Below, piece after piece: positions 42,934 to 52,153 of a stretch of 64,000 nucleotides of DNA; position 1 is the first letter of the stretch, and the number at the start of each line of letters is the position of its first letter. A program made the translations under genes and the position numbers. The stretch covers positions 186,001 to 250,000 of the forward strand of contig NZ_KI535297.1 of NCBI RefSeq assembly GCF_000482325.1, read 5' to 3'. Origin of the DNA: Bacillus sp. UNC438CL73TsuS30 (GTDB lineage Bacteria; Bacillota; Bacilli; Bacillales; Cytobacillaceae). Below the pieces are notes generated by a model. The model did not search any database and was not told the origin of the DNA. It was given only the letters and a program-made list of their open reading frames with translations.

Positions 42934-43709
42934 AAAAACCATTCTATCATTATATTACAATTACAATCGTCCTCCTGTATTTATTGGTCCCGTTAATAGG
43001 AACGTTTCTCTATTCATTTGCTACTTCCTGGCACAAAACAATTCTTCCTGAAGGACTTACTTTTAAATGGTATCTCGATCTATTTGGCGATGTTCGCTTT
43101 TTAAGCTCCTTAGCCCGGTCCCTGATCATGTCTTTAGGTTCAACGATTATTACACTAGTGATTATGGTTCCCGCGATATTTTCAATTGTTCTTTATGCGC
43201 CAAAATTAGAAAAATTAATTCAGTCACTGATTGTAATGACCTATGCGATGCCTGGAATTATTTTGGCGGTAGGTTTAATCCGCGCTTACACAAATAGCGG
43301 CATTTCGATGGTAGTTGTGACCATGGGGGCCTATTTTGTAGGGATTCTTCCTTATATGTACCAAGGGACGCGGAATTCCTTGCGAAACATTCACGCTGAA
43401 TCTTTAATGGAGGCAGCAGAAATGCTGGGAGCAAGCCGTTTAACCGCATTTTTAAAAGTAATTGTACCAAATATCATGTCGGGAATACTTGTATCCGCTT
43501 TGCTTTCGTTTTCCATCCTGTTCGGAGAATTCGTCCTCGTAAATCTATTAGTGGGAGGCAGCTTTGAAACAGTTCAAGTCTATTTATATCAAAAATTAAA
43601 TCAAAGCGGGCATATCGCAAGTGCTATAGTCGTTTGTTACTTTGTGTTAATTAGTATTCTTTCTGCGATTATGGTGAAAGCGACTCGTACGAAAAAGGAG
43701 AATGTCTAA
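42930..43709 (+). CDS. ABC importer permease subunit 2
   Basis: 259 residues with six helices and the EAA loop MEAAEMLGASRLTAFLKVIVPN. It forms the heterodimeric channel with the product of 42088. The start ATG overlaps the upstream TGA (ATGA) and has CGGAGGG behind it. The ATPase gene follows after one base. Confidence 0.9.
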   Translation: MKKPFYHYITITIVLLYLLVPLIGTFLYSFATSWHKTILPEGLTFKWYLDLFGDVRFLSSLARSLIMSLGSTIITLVIMVPAIFSIVLYAPKLEKLIQSLIVMTYAMPGIILAVGLIRAYTNSGISMVVVTMGAYFVGILPYMYQGTRNSLRNIHAESLMEAAEMLGASRLTAFLKVIVPNIMSGILVSALLSFSILFGEFVLVNLLVGGSFETVQVYLYQKLNQSGHIASAIVVCYFVLISILSAIMVKATRTKKENV

Positions 43710-43710
43710 A

Positions 43711-44715
43711 ATGAGTTTTGTAACGATCGAAAATCTAAAAAAATCGTTTCATCAAGAAACTGTGTTACATTCGATCAACCTTTCGATTAATGAGGGGGAA
43801 TTCGTTACCTTGCTAGGTCCGAGCGGTTGCGGAAAAAGTACACTATTACGCTCGATTGCCGGGCTGTTAACGCCTGAAGAAGGATTGATTTATATTGACG
43901 GTAATAATGTGACAAATGTAAAACCTAAAGACCGGCAAGTGGGTATGGTTTTTCAATCGTATGCATTGTTTCCTAATATGACAGTTAAAGAGAATATCGA
44001 ATTTGGCTTAAAAATGAAGAAGCTTGATCAGCAAACAATCAAAAGGAAAGTGGCGCATATTGTTGAATTAGTAGAATTGGGTGGGAAGGAAGCTTCCTAT
44101 CCCCGTGAGTTGTCAGGGGGACAGCAGCAGCGGGTTGCACTCGCACGTTCCCTTGTGACTGAACCGAAAGTTTTGTTACTAGATGAGCCGCTAAGTGCCC
44201 TTGATGCACAAATTCGAAAAAATTTACAAAAACAGCTGCGGGCAATTCAGCAGGAGCTTAATATGACCACTGTTCTTGTCACCCATGATCAGGAAGAAGC
44301 GATGGCAGTAAGTGACTTTATTTATATTTTAAATAATGGAGTAATTGCTCAAAGCGGTACTCCGCATGAAATTTATACCCGTCCGGCAAACGAATTTGTT
44401 GCAAGATTTATTGGAAATTACAATGTTCTAACAGGTGAGCAATTATCAAAATTATTTGGGAATATCGAGACCTTTTCAAAAAATTTGTATGCGATTAGAC
44501 CGGAAGCATTCAGTACAGACCCTTTGCACGAGGCCTATGAAATTTCCGGTGAAATTCAAGCTGCCATGATGCTCGGAAATATAACACGTTACGAACTTGA
44601 TGCCAATGGAGTAACGATTACGGCGGATCATTTACATAAAAATGATGCGAGTCTGCAAAGAAAGCAATTCCAAAAACTCTATCTTCATCGGAAGGATGTG
44701 ATTCCATTATCATGA
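43711..44715 (+). CDS. ABC importer ATP-binding subunit
   Basis: 334 residues with Walker A GPSGCGKST (about 36-44), signature [15 protein letters not shown], Walker [13 protein letters not shown] and the switch His in VTHDQEEAM, then a C-terminal OB-type regulatory domain. It powers the two permeases just upstream. The ATG at 43711 is ten bases from AAAAAGGAG; the ATG at 43702 is too close to it. Confidence 0.93.
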   Translation: MSFVTIENLKKSFHQETVLHSINLSINEGEFVTLLGPSGCGKSTLLRSIAGLLTPEEGLIYIDGNNVTNVKPKDRQVGMVFQSYALFPNMTVKENIEFGLKMKKLDQQTIKRKVAHIVELVELGGKEASYPRELSGGQQQRVALARSLVTEPKVLLLDEPLSALDAQIRKNLQKQLRAIQQELNMTTVLVTHDQEEAMAVSDFIYILNNGVIAQSGTPHEIYTRPANEFVARFIGNYNVLTGEQLSKLFGNIETFSKNLYAIRPEAFSTDPLHEAYEISGEIQAAMMLGNITRYELDANGVTITADHLHKNDASLQRKQFQKLYLHRKDVIPLS

Positions 44716-45515
44716 GCGTAGTGTTAAATGAACGGCAGCAATACATTTTGGAGCAGCTGGACCGTGAAAAAAAGGTTCTTGTAGCCTCACTTGCAGAGAA
44801 ATTGGGAGTTGCTCCTGAGACCATTCGACGTGATTTAGATACCTTAGAGAAAGAGAAAAAATTAAAACGAGTGCACGGCGGTGCAGTAAAATTTCATCAA
44901 GCGAATCATGAGCCGCATTTTGTGAAAAAAATGAATGTAAAAACAAAGGCGAAAGAGGCGATTGGAAAAAAAGCCGCAGCGTTCATTGAAGACGGGGACA
45001 CGATTATGATCGATGTCGGTACAACCACGATTCATGTTGCCAAGGCAATTTCTGGGGTGAAAGACGTCACAATTGTGACGAATTCTTTGGCGGCGGCAGA
45101 AGAGTTAAATACCCGTTTAGAGAACCAAGAATTTGATGGGAAAATTATTGTTCTTGGCGGTATTACCAATCCAACCCAAAAATCAATTGTCGGAGCTATG
45201 ACCTGTAAAATGTTGAAAGGGTTCCGATTTGACAAATTATTTTTATCGTGTGGCGGCATTACGATGGAAGATGTGAGTGATTTTGATTTTGAAGAATGTT
45301 TGGTTTCATCGACGATGATTGAGCGTGCCAATCAAGTATTTCTTCTATTAGATTCCTCAAAAGTTGGTCATGAATCTTTTTATAAAATTTGTTCATTATC
45401 ATCGGTCGATTGTATTATTTGTGATGAAGATATGCCCGCAGCATGGAAACAAATCAAATTCGAGCAGATGCTAAAATGGGTCCGTGTAGAAGGTGGGGAA
45501 GAGGATGAAGGTTGA
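44712..45515 (+). CDS. DeoR-family transcriptional regulator
   Basis: 267 residues with an N-terminal helix-turn-helix (LAEKLGVAPETIRRDLDTLEK) and a C-terminal sugar-phosphate-sensing domain (DVGTTTIHVAKAI, VLGGITNP). Members usually repress their operon until a phosphorylated metabolite binds. Its location inside the importer operon, overlapping the ATPase stop by four bases, suggests autoregulation in response to the phosphorylated cleavage product. Confidence 0.92.
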   Translation: MSVVLNERQQYILEQLDREKKVLVASLAEKLGVAPETIRRDLDTLEKEKKLKRVHGGAVKFHQANHEPHFVKKMNVKTKAKEAIGKKAAAFIEDGDTIMIDVGTTTIHVAKAISGVKDVTIVTNSLAAAEELNTRLENQEFDGKIIVLGGITNPTQKSIVGAMTCKMLKGFRFDKLFLSCGGITMEDVSDFDFEECLVSSTMIERANQVFLLLDSSKVGHESFYKICSLSSVDCIICDEDMPAAWKQIKFEQMLKWVRVEGGEEDEG

Positions 45516-46503
45516 TTATCATTTGCATTTAGAAGAGGGGCCATATTCATTTCGCTGGCTAGAACGGACAAATAGGGCCATGGACCATTTCTCCCCCATT
45601 AATGAGAAGGCTCACACAATGGAGTGGATGCATCAAAGTATGGCACGTTTAACTGAGCGTGTCCAAAAGGGAGCGTACGACTCCTCTTGGATTGATTTAT
45701 ATTTAAAAGAAGCAAAAAGAAAAGGATTGCGGGAAGTAGGGATTGTCGATCATTTATATCGTTTTAAAGAAACAAGGGCGTATTTTGAAAAGTTTTTGGA
45801 TTTAGGGGAAACCGACCTAGGAAAGATGCAGCAAAAATGGCTGGACCAAGTGATGACTGAATCAATGGGAGATTTTGTTCGGGCCATCAAGGAAGCAAAA
45901 AAACGCTGGGAGGCAGAAGGGATTACTCTTCGTTTAGGAATTGAGGCGGATTATTTTTCCGGAGGAGAAAAATGGCTGCAGGAACTGCTTGTGTCTTACG
46001 AATGGGATTATGTGATTGGTTCCGTTCATTATCTGTATGGCTGGGGCTTTGATAATCCGGAAACGCAGCAGCGGTTTTCAGGGTTTCATTTGGAATCCTT
46101 ATATGAAGATTTCTTCAATGTTGTTGAAAAAGCGATCCGCAGTAAGCTTTTTTCCTTTGTCGCTCATTTGGATAATTTAAAGGTGTTCAATTATCGTCCA
46201 GAGGAAAGCCTTCTAATGGGGCATTACGAGAAAATCGCTAAAGCTCTGGTAGAAACGGATACAGCGACAGAAATCAATGCCGGCTTATATTACCGCTATC
46301 CTGTTAAGGAAATGTGTCCTAGTCGAACCTTTTTAGATGTATTAATTCAAAAAGGTGTTCGCTTTACCACCTCATCTGATTCCCATTTTCCAGATGATAT
46401 CGGTGCCTATATCGATTTGAACACAAAAACACTTTTGGAGAAAGGGATAAAAGAAATTGCTACCTTTGAAAAAGGGAAAAGAATTATGAAACCACTAGGC
46501 TGA
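45505..46503 (+). CDS. PHP-domain phosphatase, HisK-like
   Basis: 332 residues opening MKVDYHLHLEE, the first PHP metal motif. Further metal residues are in GIVDHLYRF, LGIEADYF, IGSVHYLYG, FVAHLDNLKVF and SSDSHFPDD. PHP proteins use three metals to hydrolyse phosphoesters; the closest style is histidinol-phosphatase, but no his genes are here. In this operon it is likely to remove phosphate from, or cut, the imported compound. It starts inside the DeoR gene (11-base overlap) after GGGGAAGAGG. Confidence 0.85.
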   Translation: MKVDYHLHLEEGPYSFRWLERTNRAMDHFSPINEKAHTMEWMHQSMARLTERVQKGAYDSSWIDLYLKEAKRKGLREVGIVDHLYRFKETRAYFEKFLDLGETDLGKMQQKWLDQVMTESMGDFVRAIKEAKKRWEAEGITLRLGIEADYFSGGEKWLQELLVSYEWDYVIGSVHYLYGWGFDNPETQQRFSGFHLESLYEDFFNVVEKAIRSKLFSFVAHLDNLKVFNYRPEESLLMGHYEKIAKALVETDTATEINAGLYYRYPVKEMCPSRTFLDVLIQKGVRFTTSSDSHFPDDIGAYIDLNTKTLLEKGIKEIATFEKGKRIMKPLG

Positions 46504-46561
46504 TGAACACAGTGCTTGGCACCATGTGAAAAATTCACATTGGTGCCAAGCACTGTGTTCA
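46504..46561. repeat. Long perfect hairpin, GTGCC-type repeat
   Basis: TGAACACAGTGCTTGGCACC followed by ATGTGAA, then its inverse complement with one extra T. It shares the TGTGAAAAATTCACA centre and the GTGCC...GGCAC flanks with the element at 56070. It can also end the operon upstream. Confidence 0.88.
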
Positions 46562-46648
46562 ACTTTTCACGAAGTAAATTTCCGAGATCAATGAATTATT
46601 TTGGATTACTAAACAATTATGAATTTATAAATTTTTCTGAAAAATATA

Positions 46649-46664
46649 TTGAAATCGATTTCAA
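46649..46664. promoter_or_regulatory. LacI-type operator O1
   Basis: TTGAAATCGATTTCAA, a perfect 16-bp palindrome identical to those at 46695 and 47748. Confidence 0.85.
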
Positions 46665-46694
46665 AATGGATTAAAGTGGAGTTGTATCGATTGA

Positions 46695-46710
46695 TTGAAA
46701 TCGATTTCAA
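46695..46710. promoter_or_regulatory. LacI-type operator O2
   Basis: TTGAAATCGATTTCAA, 46 bases downstream of O1 and 45 bases before the regulator start. Confidence 0.85.
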
Positions 46711-46754
46711 CGCTCAAACCAACTTGTATAAAGGGGGGAGAAGGGGGGATTTGT

Positions 46755-47768
46755 TTGGCAACAATTGCTGATGTAGCAAAGAGAGCAGGGCTTTCACGAG
46801 CAACCGTTTCAAGGGTGCTCAATAATCATCCAAATGTAACGGAGGATAAAAAGAGATTGGTTCGTGAGGCAATGGAGGCATTAAATTATGTCCCAAACAC
46901 AACTGCTCAGCGGCTGCGAAATCAAAAAACAGATACCATTGCCATTTTAGTTCCAGTTCTGACAAATCCGTTTTTTGCGTACTTGCTGGAAGCGATGGAT
47001 ATGGTCGCAACTCAGAATCATCTTCAGTTACTGATTTGCCAAACGAGATACAGCAAACAGAAGGAACTAGATTTTCTCGAGTTATTACGAACAAAACAGG
47101 TGGATGGATTAATCTTAACCTCATACGAAAATGATTGGAAAAAAATTGAGCCATATGCGGAACTTGGTCCCATGGTGTTATGTAATGAATATGAAAGACA
47201 AACAAAGGTGCCGGTTGTCCGAATGGATCAAGTGGAGGCAAGCTACATAGGGACACGGCATTTGATTGAGCAAGGCCATGAGCGAATTGCTTGTACAAAC
47301 GGTGATAAAAGTAATCTTGGAAAGGATCGCCAAGCGGGTTATCGGAGAGCGTTGGAGGAATATGGTCTTCCAATCCACCAAGAATGGGTATTTTCCAATG
47401 TTTACGATATTGAGGATGGAAAAAGGACCTTGAGAACCATCATGAATATGAAGGACAGGCCAACAGCCGTATTTACTGGCAGTGATCAGGTAGCAGCGGG
47501 AATGATCATGGCAGCGAAGGCGCTTGGAAAAAAGGTTCCGGACGATATCGCAATAATCGGTTTTGATGATCAACCTATTGCCCATGTTGTCGAACCCGCT
47601 TTGACAACCATCCGACAGCCCATTGAAGAGATGGGAAAAACAGCAATGGATGTGATGATAGATGCCATTGCCCATAAAAATCAAGATAACCACCTAGAGA
47701 TTCTATTACCTTTTGATTTGGTAATCAGAGATTCAACCATGTCAAAATTGAAATCGATTTCAAAATAG
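46755..47768 (+). CDS. LacI-family repressor of the sugar locus
   Basis: 337 residues starting MATIADVAKRAGLSRATVSR, the standard LacI helix-turn-helix and hinge. A periplasmic-binding-like effector domain follows (about 60-335, with TAVFTGSDQVAAGM and IIGFDDQPIAHVVEPALTTI). The start is TTG at 46755, seven bases after GGGGGG. The in-frame TTG at 46695 belongs to operator O2. It likely represses itself and the downstream importer through TTGAAATCGATTTCAA sites. A third copy of that site lies in its last codons (LKSIS). Confidence 0.93.
   Translation: MATIADVAKRAGLSRATVSRVLNNHPNVTEDKKRLVREAMEALNYVPNTTAQRLRNQKTDTIAILVPVLTNPFFAYLLEAMDMVATQNHLQLLICQTRYSKQKELDFLELLRTKQVDGLILTSYENDWKKIEPYAELGPMVLCNEYERQTKVPVVRMDQVEASYIGTRHLIEQGHERIACTNGDKSNLGKDRQAGYRRALEEYGLPIHQEWVFSNVYDIEDGKRTLRTIMNMKDRPTAVFTGSDQVAAGMIMAAKALGKKVPDDIAIIGFDDQPIAHVVEPALTTIRQPIEEMGKTAMDVMIDAIAHKNQDNHLEILLPFDLVIRDSTMSKLKSISK
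47748..47763. promoter_or_regulatory. LacI-type operator O3, inside the regulator's last codons
   Basis: TTGAAATCGATTTCAA overlaps codons for Leu-Lys-Ser-Ile-Ser at the very C-terminus of the repressor and ends 15 bases before the binding-protein start codon. It could act as a roadblock for transcription running into the importer genes. Confidence 0.85.
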
Positions 47769-47778
47769 GGGGAAAAAC

Positions 47779-49095
47779 ATGAAAAAGTCGAAAAAAGCGA
47801 AACTGTTAGCTGTATTTGCCACATTATCACTGGCATTGGCTGCCTGTAGTTCAGACTCCGCATCAACCACAAAGGAAAAGCCAGCTAATGACAAAACTAA
47901 ACCGGCTTCTGAGCAAAAAGTGAAACTGATCTATGCTCGTGGAAAGGATGTTACACAGGGAACAGCCAAAATGGTGGAAGCCTTTGAAGCATCCCATCCT
48001 AATATTGATGTAGAGTTCCGGGAAATGCCTTCCGATACTGGTCAGCAGCATGATGCCTATATTACGGCTTTTAACGCAAAATCTTCTGAAATTGATGTCA
48101 TTGATATGGACGTTATTTGGCCTGCCGAATTCGCCCAGGCAGGATATGTACTTCCGCTCGACCGATTTATCCAGCAGGATGGAATTGATTTAAGTGAATA
48201 CAATCAAGGTGCTTTAGGTGCAGCCCAGTTTAATGGGAAGCAATGGGCATTGCCAAAATTTGTTGATGCCGGACTATTATTCTATCGAAAAGATCTTGTA
48301 AAACCAAATGAAGTCCCAAAAACATGGGATGATTTATTGAAACAAGCAAAGGCCAAAAAAGGTCAAGGGAACACGAAATTTGGTTACGTGTTTCAATCCA
48401 AGCAATACGAGGGACTTGTTTGTAATGCTGTAGAATTTGTTGGAGCATACGGGGGTGCCTTCATTGATAAAGACGGTAAGGTTGCCGTAAATAGCCCTCA
48501 AGCCATTAAAGGATTGAAAAAACTAGTTGAGATTGCTAAATCAGATGCTGTACCTGGAAACGTAACGACTTTTACTGAAATTGAGTCTGACCAAGCCTTT
48601 ATCGAAGGTCAAACCGTATTTTTACGCAACTGGCCATATGAATATGCAAGTGCAAATGATAAAACAAAATCTAAAATTGCGGGTAAAGTTGGCGTAGCGC
48701 CGCTTCCGGCAGGTGACAAAGGCTCTGCAGCAGCATTAGGCGGCTGGATGGCTGGGATTAACAAGTATTCGAAGCATCCGAAAGAAGCATGGGAATTCTT
48801 GAAGTTTATGGCAGGTGCGGAAGGACAAAAAATCGACGCAATATACGGAGGGCATGCACCAACAATCACCAAGCTTTATCAAGATCCGGAAGTTCTGAAA
48901 GCGAACCCGACTTTTGCAGATAAAGGGTTTGTTGATGGCTTAAGTGCTGCGATTTCCCGTCCGGTTGCACCAAACTATCCTGAAATCTCTGAGATTATTC
49001 AGGTCAATGTTTCAAAAGCCATTGCCGGCGAGCAAACGGTTGAACAAGCAGCGAAGAATATGGAAAAAGAGATGAAGGAAAAGATGGGACAATAA
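47779..49095 (+). CDS. Sugar ABC importer binding lipoprotein
   Basis: 438 residues with a signal peptide and lipobox ALAAC (Cys at about 23), then a family 1 solute-binding fold (MalE/ThuE-like): YARGKDVTQGTAKMVEAFEA, DVIDMDVIWPAEFAQAGYVL and LGGWMAGINKYSKHPKEAWEF. It captures an oligosaccharide or disaccharide outside the membrane. It starts ten bases after the repressor stop codon. A stem-loop at 49111-49140 separates it from the permeases. Confidence 0.92.
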   Translation: MKKSKKAKLLAVFATLSLALAACSSDSASTTKEKPANDKTKPASEQKVKLIYARGKDVTQGTAKMVEAFEASHPNIDVEFREMPSDTGQQHDAYITAFNAKSSEIDVIDMDVIWPAEFAQAGYVLPLDRFIQQDGIDLSEYNQGALGAAQFNGKQWALPKFVDAGLLFYRKDLVKPNEVPKTWDDLLKQAKAKKGQGNTKFGYVFQSKQYEGLVCNAVEFVGAYGGAFIDKDGKVAVNSPQAIKGLKKLVEIAKSDAVPGNVTTFTEIESDQAFIEGQTVFLRNWPYEYASANDKTKSKIAGKVGVAPLPAGDKGSAAALGGWMAGINKYSKHPKEAWEFLKFMAGAEGQKIDAIYGGHAPTITKLYQDPEVLKANPTFADKGFVDGLSAAISRPVAPNYPEISEIIQVNVSKAIAGEQTVEQAAKNMEKEMKEKMGQ

Positions 49096-49110
49096 GTTTT
49101 TTTAGAAGTA

Positions 49111-49140
49111 GGATTAGCCTTCAGAAGCGAAGGCTAATCC
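49111..49140 (+). promoter_or_regulatory. Stem-loop between binding protein and permease genes
   Basis: GGATTAGCCTTC-AGAAGC-GAAGGCTAATCC is a perfect 12-pair stem. It is likely an mRNA 3'-end stabiliser or partial terminator that raises binding-protein level over permeases. Confidence 0.8.
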
Positions 49141-49178
49141 CTTTCCTCAAAAAGCCAAAGGAGGGATAAGCACTGAGA

Positions 49179-50519
49179 ATGAATCCTGAATCCCAAAATA
49201 AACCAGTGATAAAATCAGTTGCATCATCAAAGAAACGTAAAGGCATGTTTACAGAAAAAACAGCGGGCTATTATCTCGTTGCACCTGCAATGATTTTAAT
49301 TTTTATAATCGCCATCTGGCCAGTAATCCAATCCTTTTATTTCAGCTTGTTTGATTTAAAATTAAACAATCCTGCTAAATCAGAAGTACATTTAAGTTAT
49401 CAGGTGGATCTTGAACGATACCTAAATAACTTTCCATTTTTTATTGGGGCACTTAATACTGAAATTACGAAAGGAAATGCTTCCGATAAACTTACAGCCA
49501 TTAAAGAAAACCTGCAAAAACTAGACCAAAAACTCCAAAGTGATTCCAACCTCAAAAAGCAATATAAAACTGTAAATGATAAACTCATGAATTTTGAACA
49601 AGTTCCTAGCGAACTTAGTTTAGCCAAGATTGACCAGAACACGGCCGAAGAGTTAAATAACACAGCTAAATCCGTCAGCAGTGAGTTACTCAAAATCTCT
49701 AAAACTGTAAATTTCACGCAAGAGAAAAAACTCCTTGGTTTAGCCTCAGGGTATGGGGATGCAATCATTGAACCGAATTTTATCGGCTTAAAACATTATA
49801 AGGATGATCTAACAAGTCCACGCATGTGGAAGGCAATGGGAAATACAACTACCTTTACCGTCATTTCTGTTTTTGTGGAATTAGTCTTAGGACTTGCCAT
49901 TGCCCTTTTGATTAATAAAGCGTTTATCGGAAGAGGGATCATTCGCGCTAGTATATTGATCCCATGGGCGATTCCAACTGCCGTATCTGCTCTCATGTGG
50001 AAGTTTTTATATGATGGTCAAAATGGTATCGTTGCGAAACTTTTTGAAACCTTCGGGTTGGTAGATAAAATGGAAAAGCTGCTTGTTACCGATACAGGAG
50101 CGATGTTTTCCGTGATTTTTTCAGATGTATGGAAGACCACTCCTTATATGGCCTTGCTGCTATTGGCAGGCTTGCAGACGATTCCATCATCCCTCTACGA
50201 AGCAGCTTCGATTGATGGTGCTGGAAGATGGAAGCAGTTTTTCAAAATTACCTTACCTCTTTTAAAGTCTAGTATTCTTGTTGCTCTTTTGTTTAGAACG
50301 CTGGATGCGTTCCGTGTTTTTGACTTAGTCTATGTTCTTACCGGCGGTGGGCCTGCTAACTCTACAGAAACGATTTCGATTCTCGCTTATAAAGTTATGT
50401 TCTCTCAAACGAATTTTGGTCACGGTTCAGCCCTCTCTGTCATTGTATTTATCTGCGTAGCGATTATTTCAATGATTTATATCAAGTTTTTAGGCAGGGA
50501 TTTATTAAATGACAGGTAA
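49179..50519 (+). CDS. Sugar ABC permease 1 with a large external insertion
   Basis: 446 residues, MalF-like. After the first helix (about 28-55) there is an approximately 130-residue hydrophilic, coiled-coil-rich insertion (for example DKLTAIKENLQKLDQKLQSD) before the five core helices. The EAA loop EAASIDGAGRWKQFFKITLP is present. Typical Bacillus MalF-type permeases are about 290-310 residues, so the loop is extra and probably contacts the binding protein or cell wall. The ATG lies 12 bases from AAAGGAGGG. Confidence 0.9.
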   Translation: MNPESQNKPVIKSVASSKKRKGMFTEKTAGYYLVAPAMILIFIIAIWPVIQSFYFSLFDLKLNNPAKSEVHLSYQVDLERYLNNFPFFIGALNTEITKGNASDKLTAIKENLQKLDQKLQSDSNLKKQYKTVNDKLMNFEQVPSELSLAKIDQNTAEELNNTAKSVSSELLKISKTVNFTQEKKLLGLASGYGDAIIEPNFIGLKHYKDDLTSPRMWKAMGNTTTFTVISVFVELVLGLAIALLINKAFIGRGIIRASILIPWAIPTAVSALMWKFLYDGQNGIVAKLFETFGLVDKMEKLLVTDTGAMFSVIFSDVWKTTPYMALLLLAGLQTIPSSLYEAASIDGAGRWKQFFKITLPLLKSSILVALLFRTLDAFRVFDLVYVLTGGGPANSTETISILAYKVMFSQTNFGHGSALSVIVFICVAIISMIYIKFLGRDLLNDR

Positions 50520-50563
50520 GGGAGATTTACTTGAACAGCAAAATTTAAGGGAGGAAGTTTAAC

Positions 50564-51391
50564 ATGGAGAAAAAAGCGAGTCCATTCTTTTATGTGTTTC
50601 TAATTGGGTTTGTATTTGTTGTCATGTTTCCGTTTTTATGGATGCTGATCAGCTCTGTAAAACCGCCTTCAGAGTTATTTGGCGACAAGGCATTTACTCC
50701 CTACACGACACATCCGACATTGGAGAATTACATATCTGTTTTTGCCAAGCACCCATTTTTACATTATTTATGGAACAGTACCGTTGTTGCAACCGTTACA
50801 ACTGTTTATACCATTATTGTGGCTTCATTTGCTGCCTATGCGATTGCCAGGCTACAGTTTAAAGGAAAAACCGTAATCCTTGGAATTGTTTTGTCCGTAT
50901 CCATGTTTCCGCAAATCGCAACCATTTCACCAATCTATATTTTTTTAAAAAACGTTGGTCTAACAAACTCTTATTTAGGGTTGATTATTCCGTATACAAC
51001 GTTTACACTTCCACTTTCCATTTGGATTCTGGTGACTTTTTTTAGAAAGATACCGCTGGATCTGGAGGAGGCAGCTAAAATTGACGGTGCTTCGTTAATG
51101 CAAACCTTTTGGAAAGTGATCATGCCGCTCGCGGTACCAGGAATCTTCACAACCGCCATCCTTGTCTTTATCGCAGCCTGGAATGAGTTTTTATTTGCGC
51201 TAACCATCAATACGGATGAAAAATATAAAACTGTGCCGATTGGAATTGCGATGTTCCAAGGCCAGTTTACGATTCCCTGGGGTGAGATTGCCGCCGCAAC
51301 AGTGATTGTAACCATTCCACTCGTCATCATGGTTCTTGTTTTCCAAAGGAGAATTGTTTCCGGGCTAACGAGTGGCTCTGTGAAAGAATAG
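50564..51391 (+). CDS. Sugar ABC permease 2 (MalG-like)
   Basis: 275 residues with six helices and the EAA loop EAAKIDGASLMQTFWKVIMPL. It pairs with the 49179 product. No ATPase gene is in the operon. In Bacillus such importers share a general ATPase of the MsmX type encoded elsewhere. The ribosome site is GGGAGG. Confidence 0.92.
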   Translation: MEKKASPFFYVFLIGFVFVVMFPFLWMLISSVKPPSELFGDKAFTPYTTHPTLENYISVFAKHPFLHYLWNSTVVATVTTVYTIIVASFAAYAIARLQFKGKTVILGIVLSVSMFPQIATISPIYIFLKNVGLTNSYLGLIIPYTTFTLPLSIWILVTFFRKIPLDLEEAAKIDGASLMQTFWKVIMPLAVPGIFTTAILVFIAAWNEFLFALTINTDEKYKTVPIGIAMFQGQFTIPWGEIAAATVIVTIPLVIMVLVFQRRIVSGLTSGSVKE

Positions 51392-51411
51392 AAGATTAGG
51401 AGATGAACAAA

Positions 51412-52134
51412 ATGGTAAAGGTGACAGTCTGGAATGAAAATCGCCATGAACAAAAAAATCCGGTTGTGAAGAATATTTATCCACAAGGGATTCATGGGGC
51501 AATTGCCGGATTCTTAGCTGATGCTGGTTTTGATGTAAAAACCGCAACATTAGATGAACCAGAAAATGGTTTAACGGATGAGGTTCTAGGGAGCACAGAT
51601 GTCCTTGTTTGGTGGGGGCATCTTGCCCATCATGAAGTATCCGATGAAATTGTTGAAAAGGTGCATCAACGGGTTTTGGACGGAATGGGCTTAATAATCC
51701 TACATTCCGGGCATTTCTCAAAGATTTTCAAAAAATTAATGGGTACCTCCTGCGATTTAAAGTGGCGGGAAGCGGATGATAAGGAACGAATCTGGGTGGT
51801 CGACCCAAGCCATCCCATCGTAAATGGTCTAGGCGAAACAATCGAACTTGAAAAAGAAGAAATGTATGGGGAGCATTTTGATATCCCCGCGCCAGATCAA
51901 TTAGTTTTCGTCAGCTGGTTCGAAGGCGGGGAGGTATTCCGCAGCGGCTGCACCTATCATCGTGGGAACGGCAGGATTTTTTATTTTCGACCTGGTCATG
52001 AAACCTATCCAACCTACCATCATCCTGATATTCAAAAAGTGATCACCAATGCGGTGAAATGGGCAGAGCCGGTGAAACGAAATCGACCTGTTTATGGGAA
52101 TGCCAAGCCATTAGAAACGATTTCAGTAAAATAA
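51412..52134 (+). CDS. ThuA-family protein
   Basis: 240 residues opening [14 protein letters not shown], with [28 protein letters not shown] and [21 protein letters not shown], the features of the glutamine-amidotransferase-like ThuA fold. ThuA and ThuB act in rhizobial trehalose and related disaccharide utilisation, by a route through 3-keto sugars. The gene order here (LacI, importer, ThuA, oxidoreductases) fits that model. The ATG at 51412 is nine bases after AGGAG. Confidence 0.9.
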   Translation: MVKVTVWNENRHEQKNPVVKNIYPQGIHGAIAGFLADAGFDVKTATLDEPENGLTDEVLGSTDVLVWWGHLAHHEVSDEIVEKVHQRVLDGMGLIILHSGHFSKIFKKLMGTSCDLKWREADDKERIWVVDPSHPIVNGLGETIELEKEEMYGEHFDIPAPDQLVFVSWFEGGEVFRSGCTYHRGNGRIFYFRPGHETYPTYHHPDIQKVITNAVKWAEPVKRNRPVYGNAKPLETISVK

Positions 52135-52153
52135 CGAAAGAGGAGGAAAGCAA

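Noticed and set aside
46695-46754. A longer N-terminus for the LacI regulator starting at 46695
   Set aside because: The upstream TTG is part of operator O2, and the canonical LacI start MATIADVAKRAG lies at 46755 behind GGGGGG.
46819-47693. Long antisense reading frames over the LacI gene
   Set aside because: They lack ribosome sites and domains and follow from codon composition of the real gene on the other strand.
49400-49768. Antisense frame over the permease insertion
   Set aside because: It mirrors the charged coiled-coil codons of the plus-strand gene and has no supporting signals.
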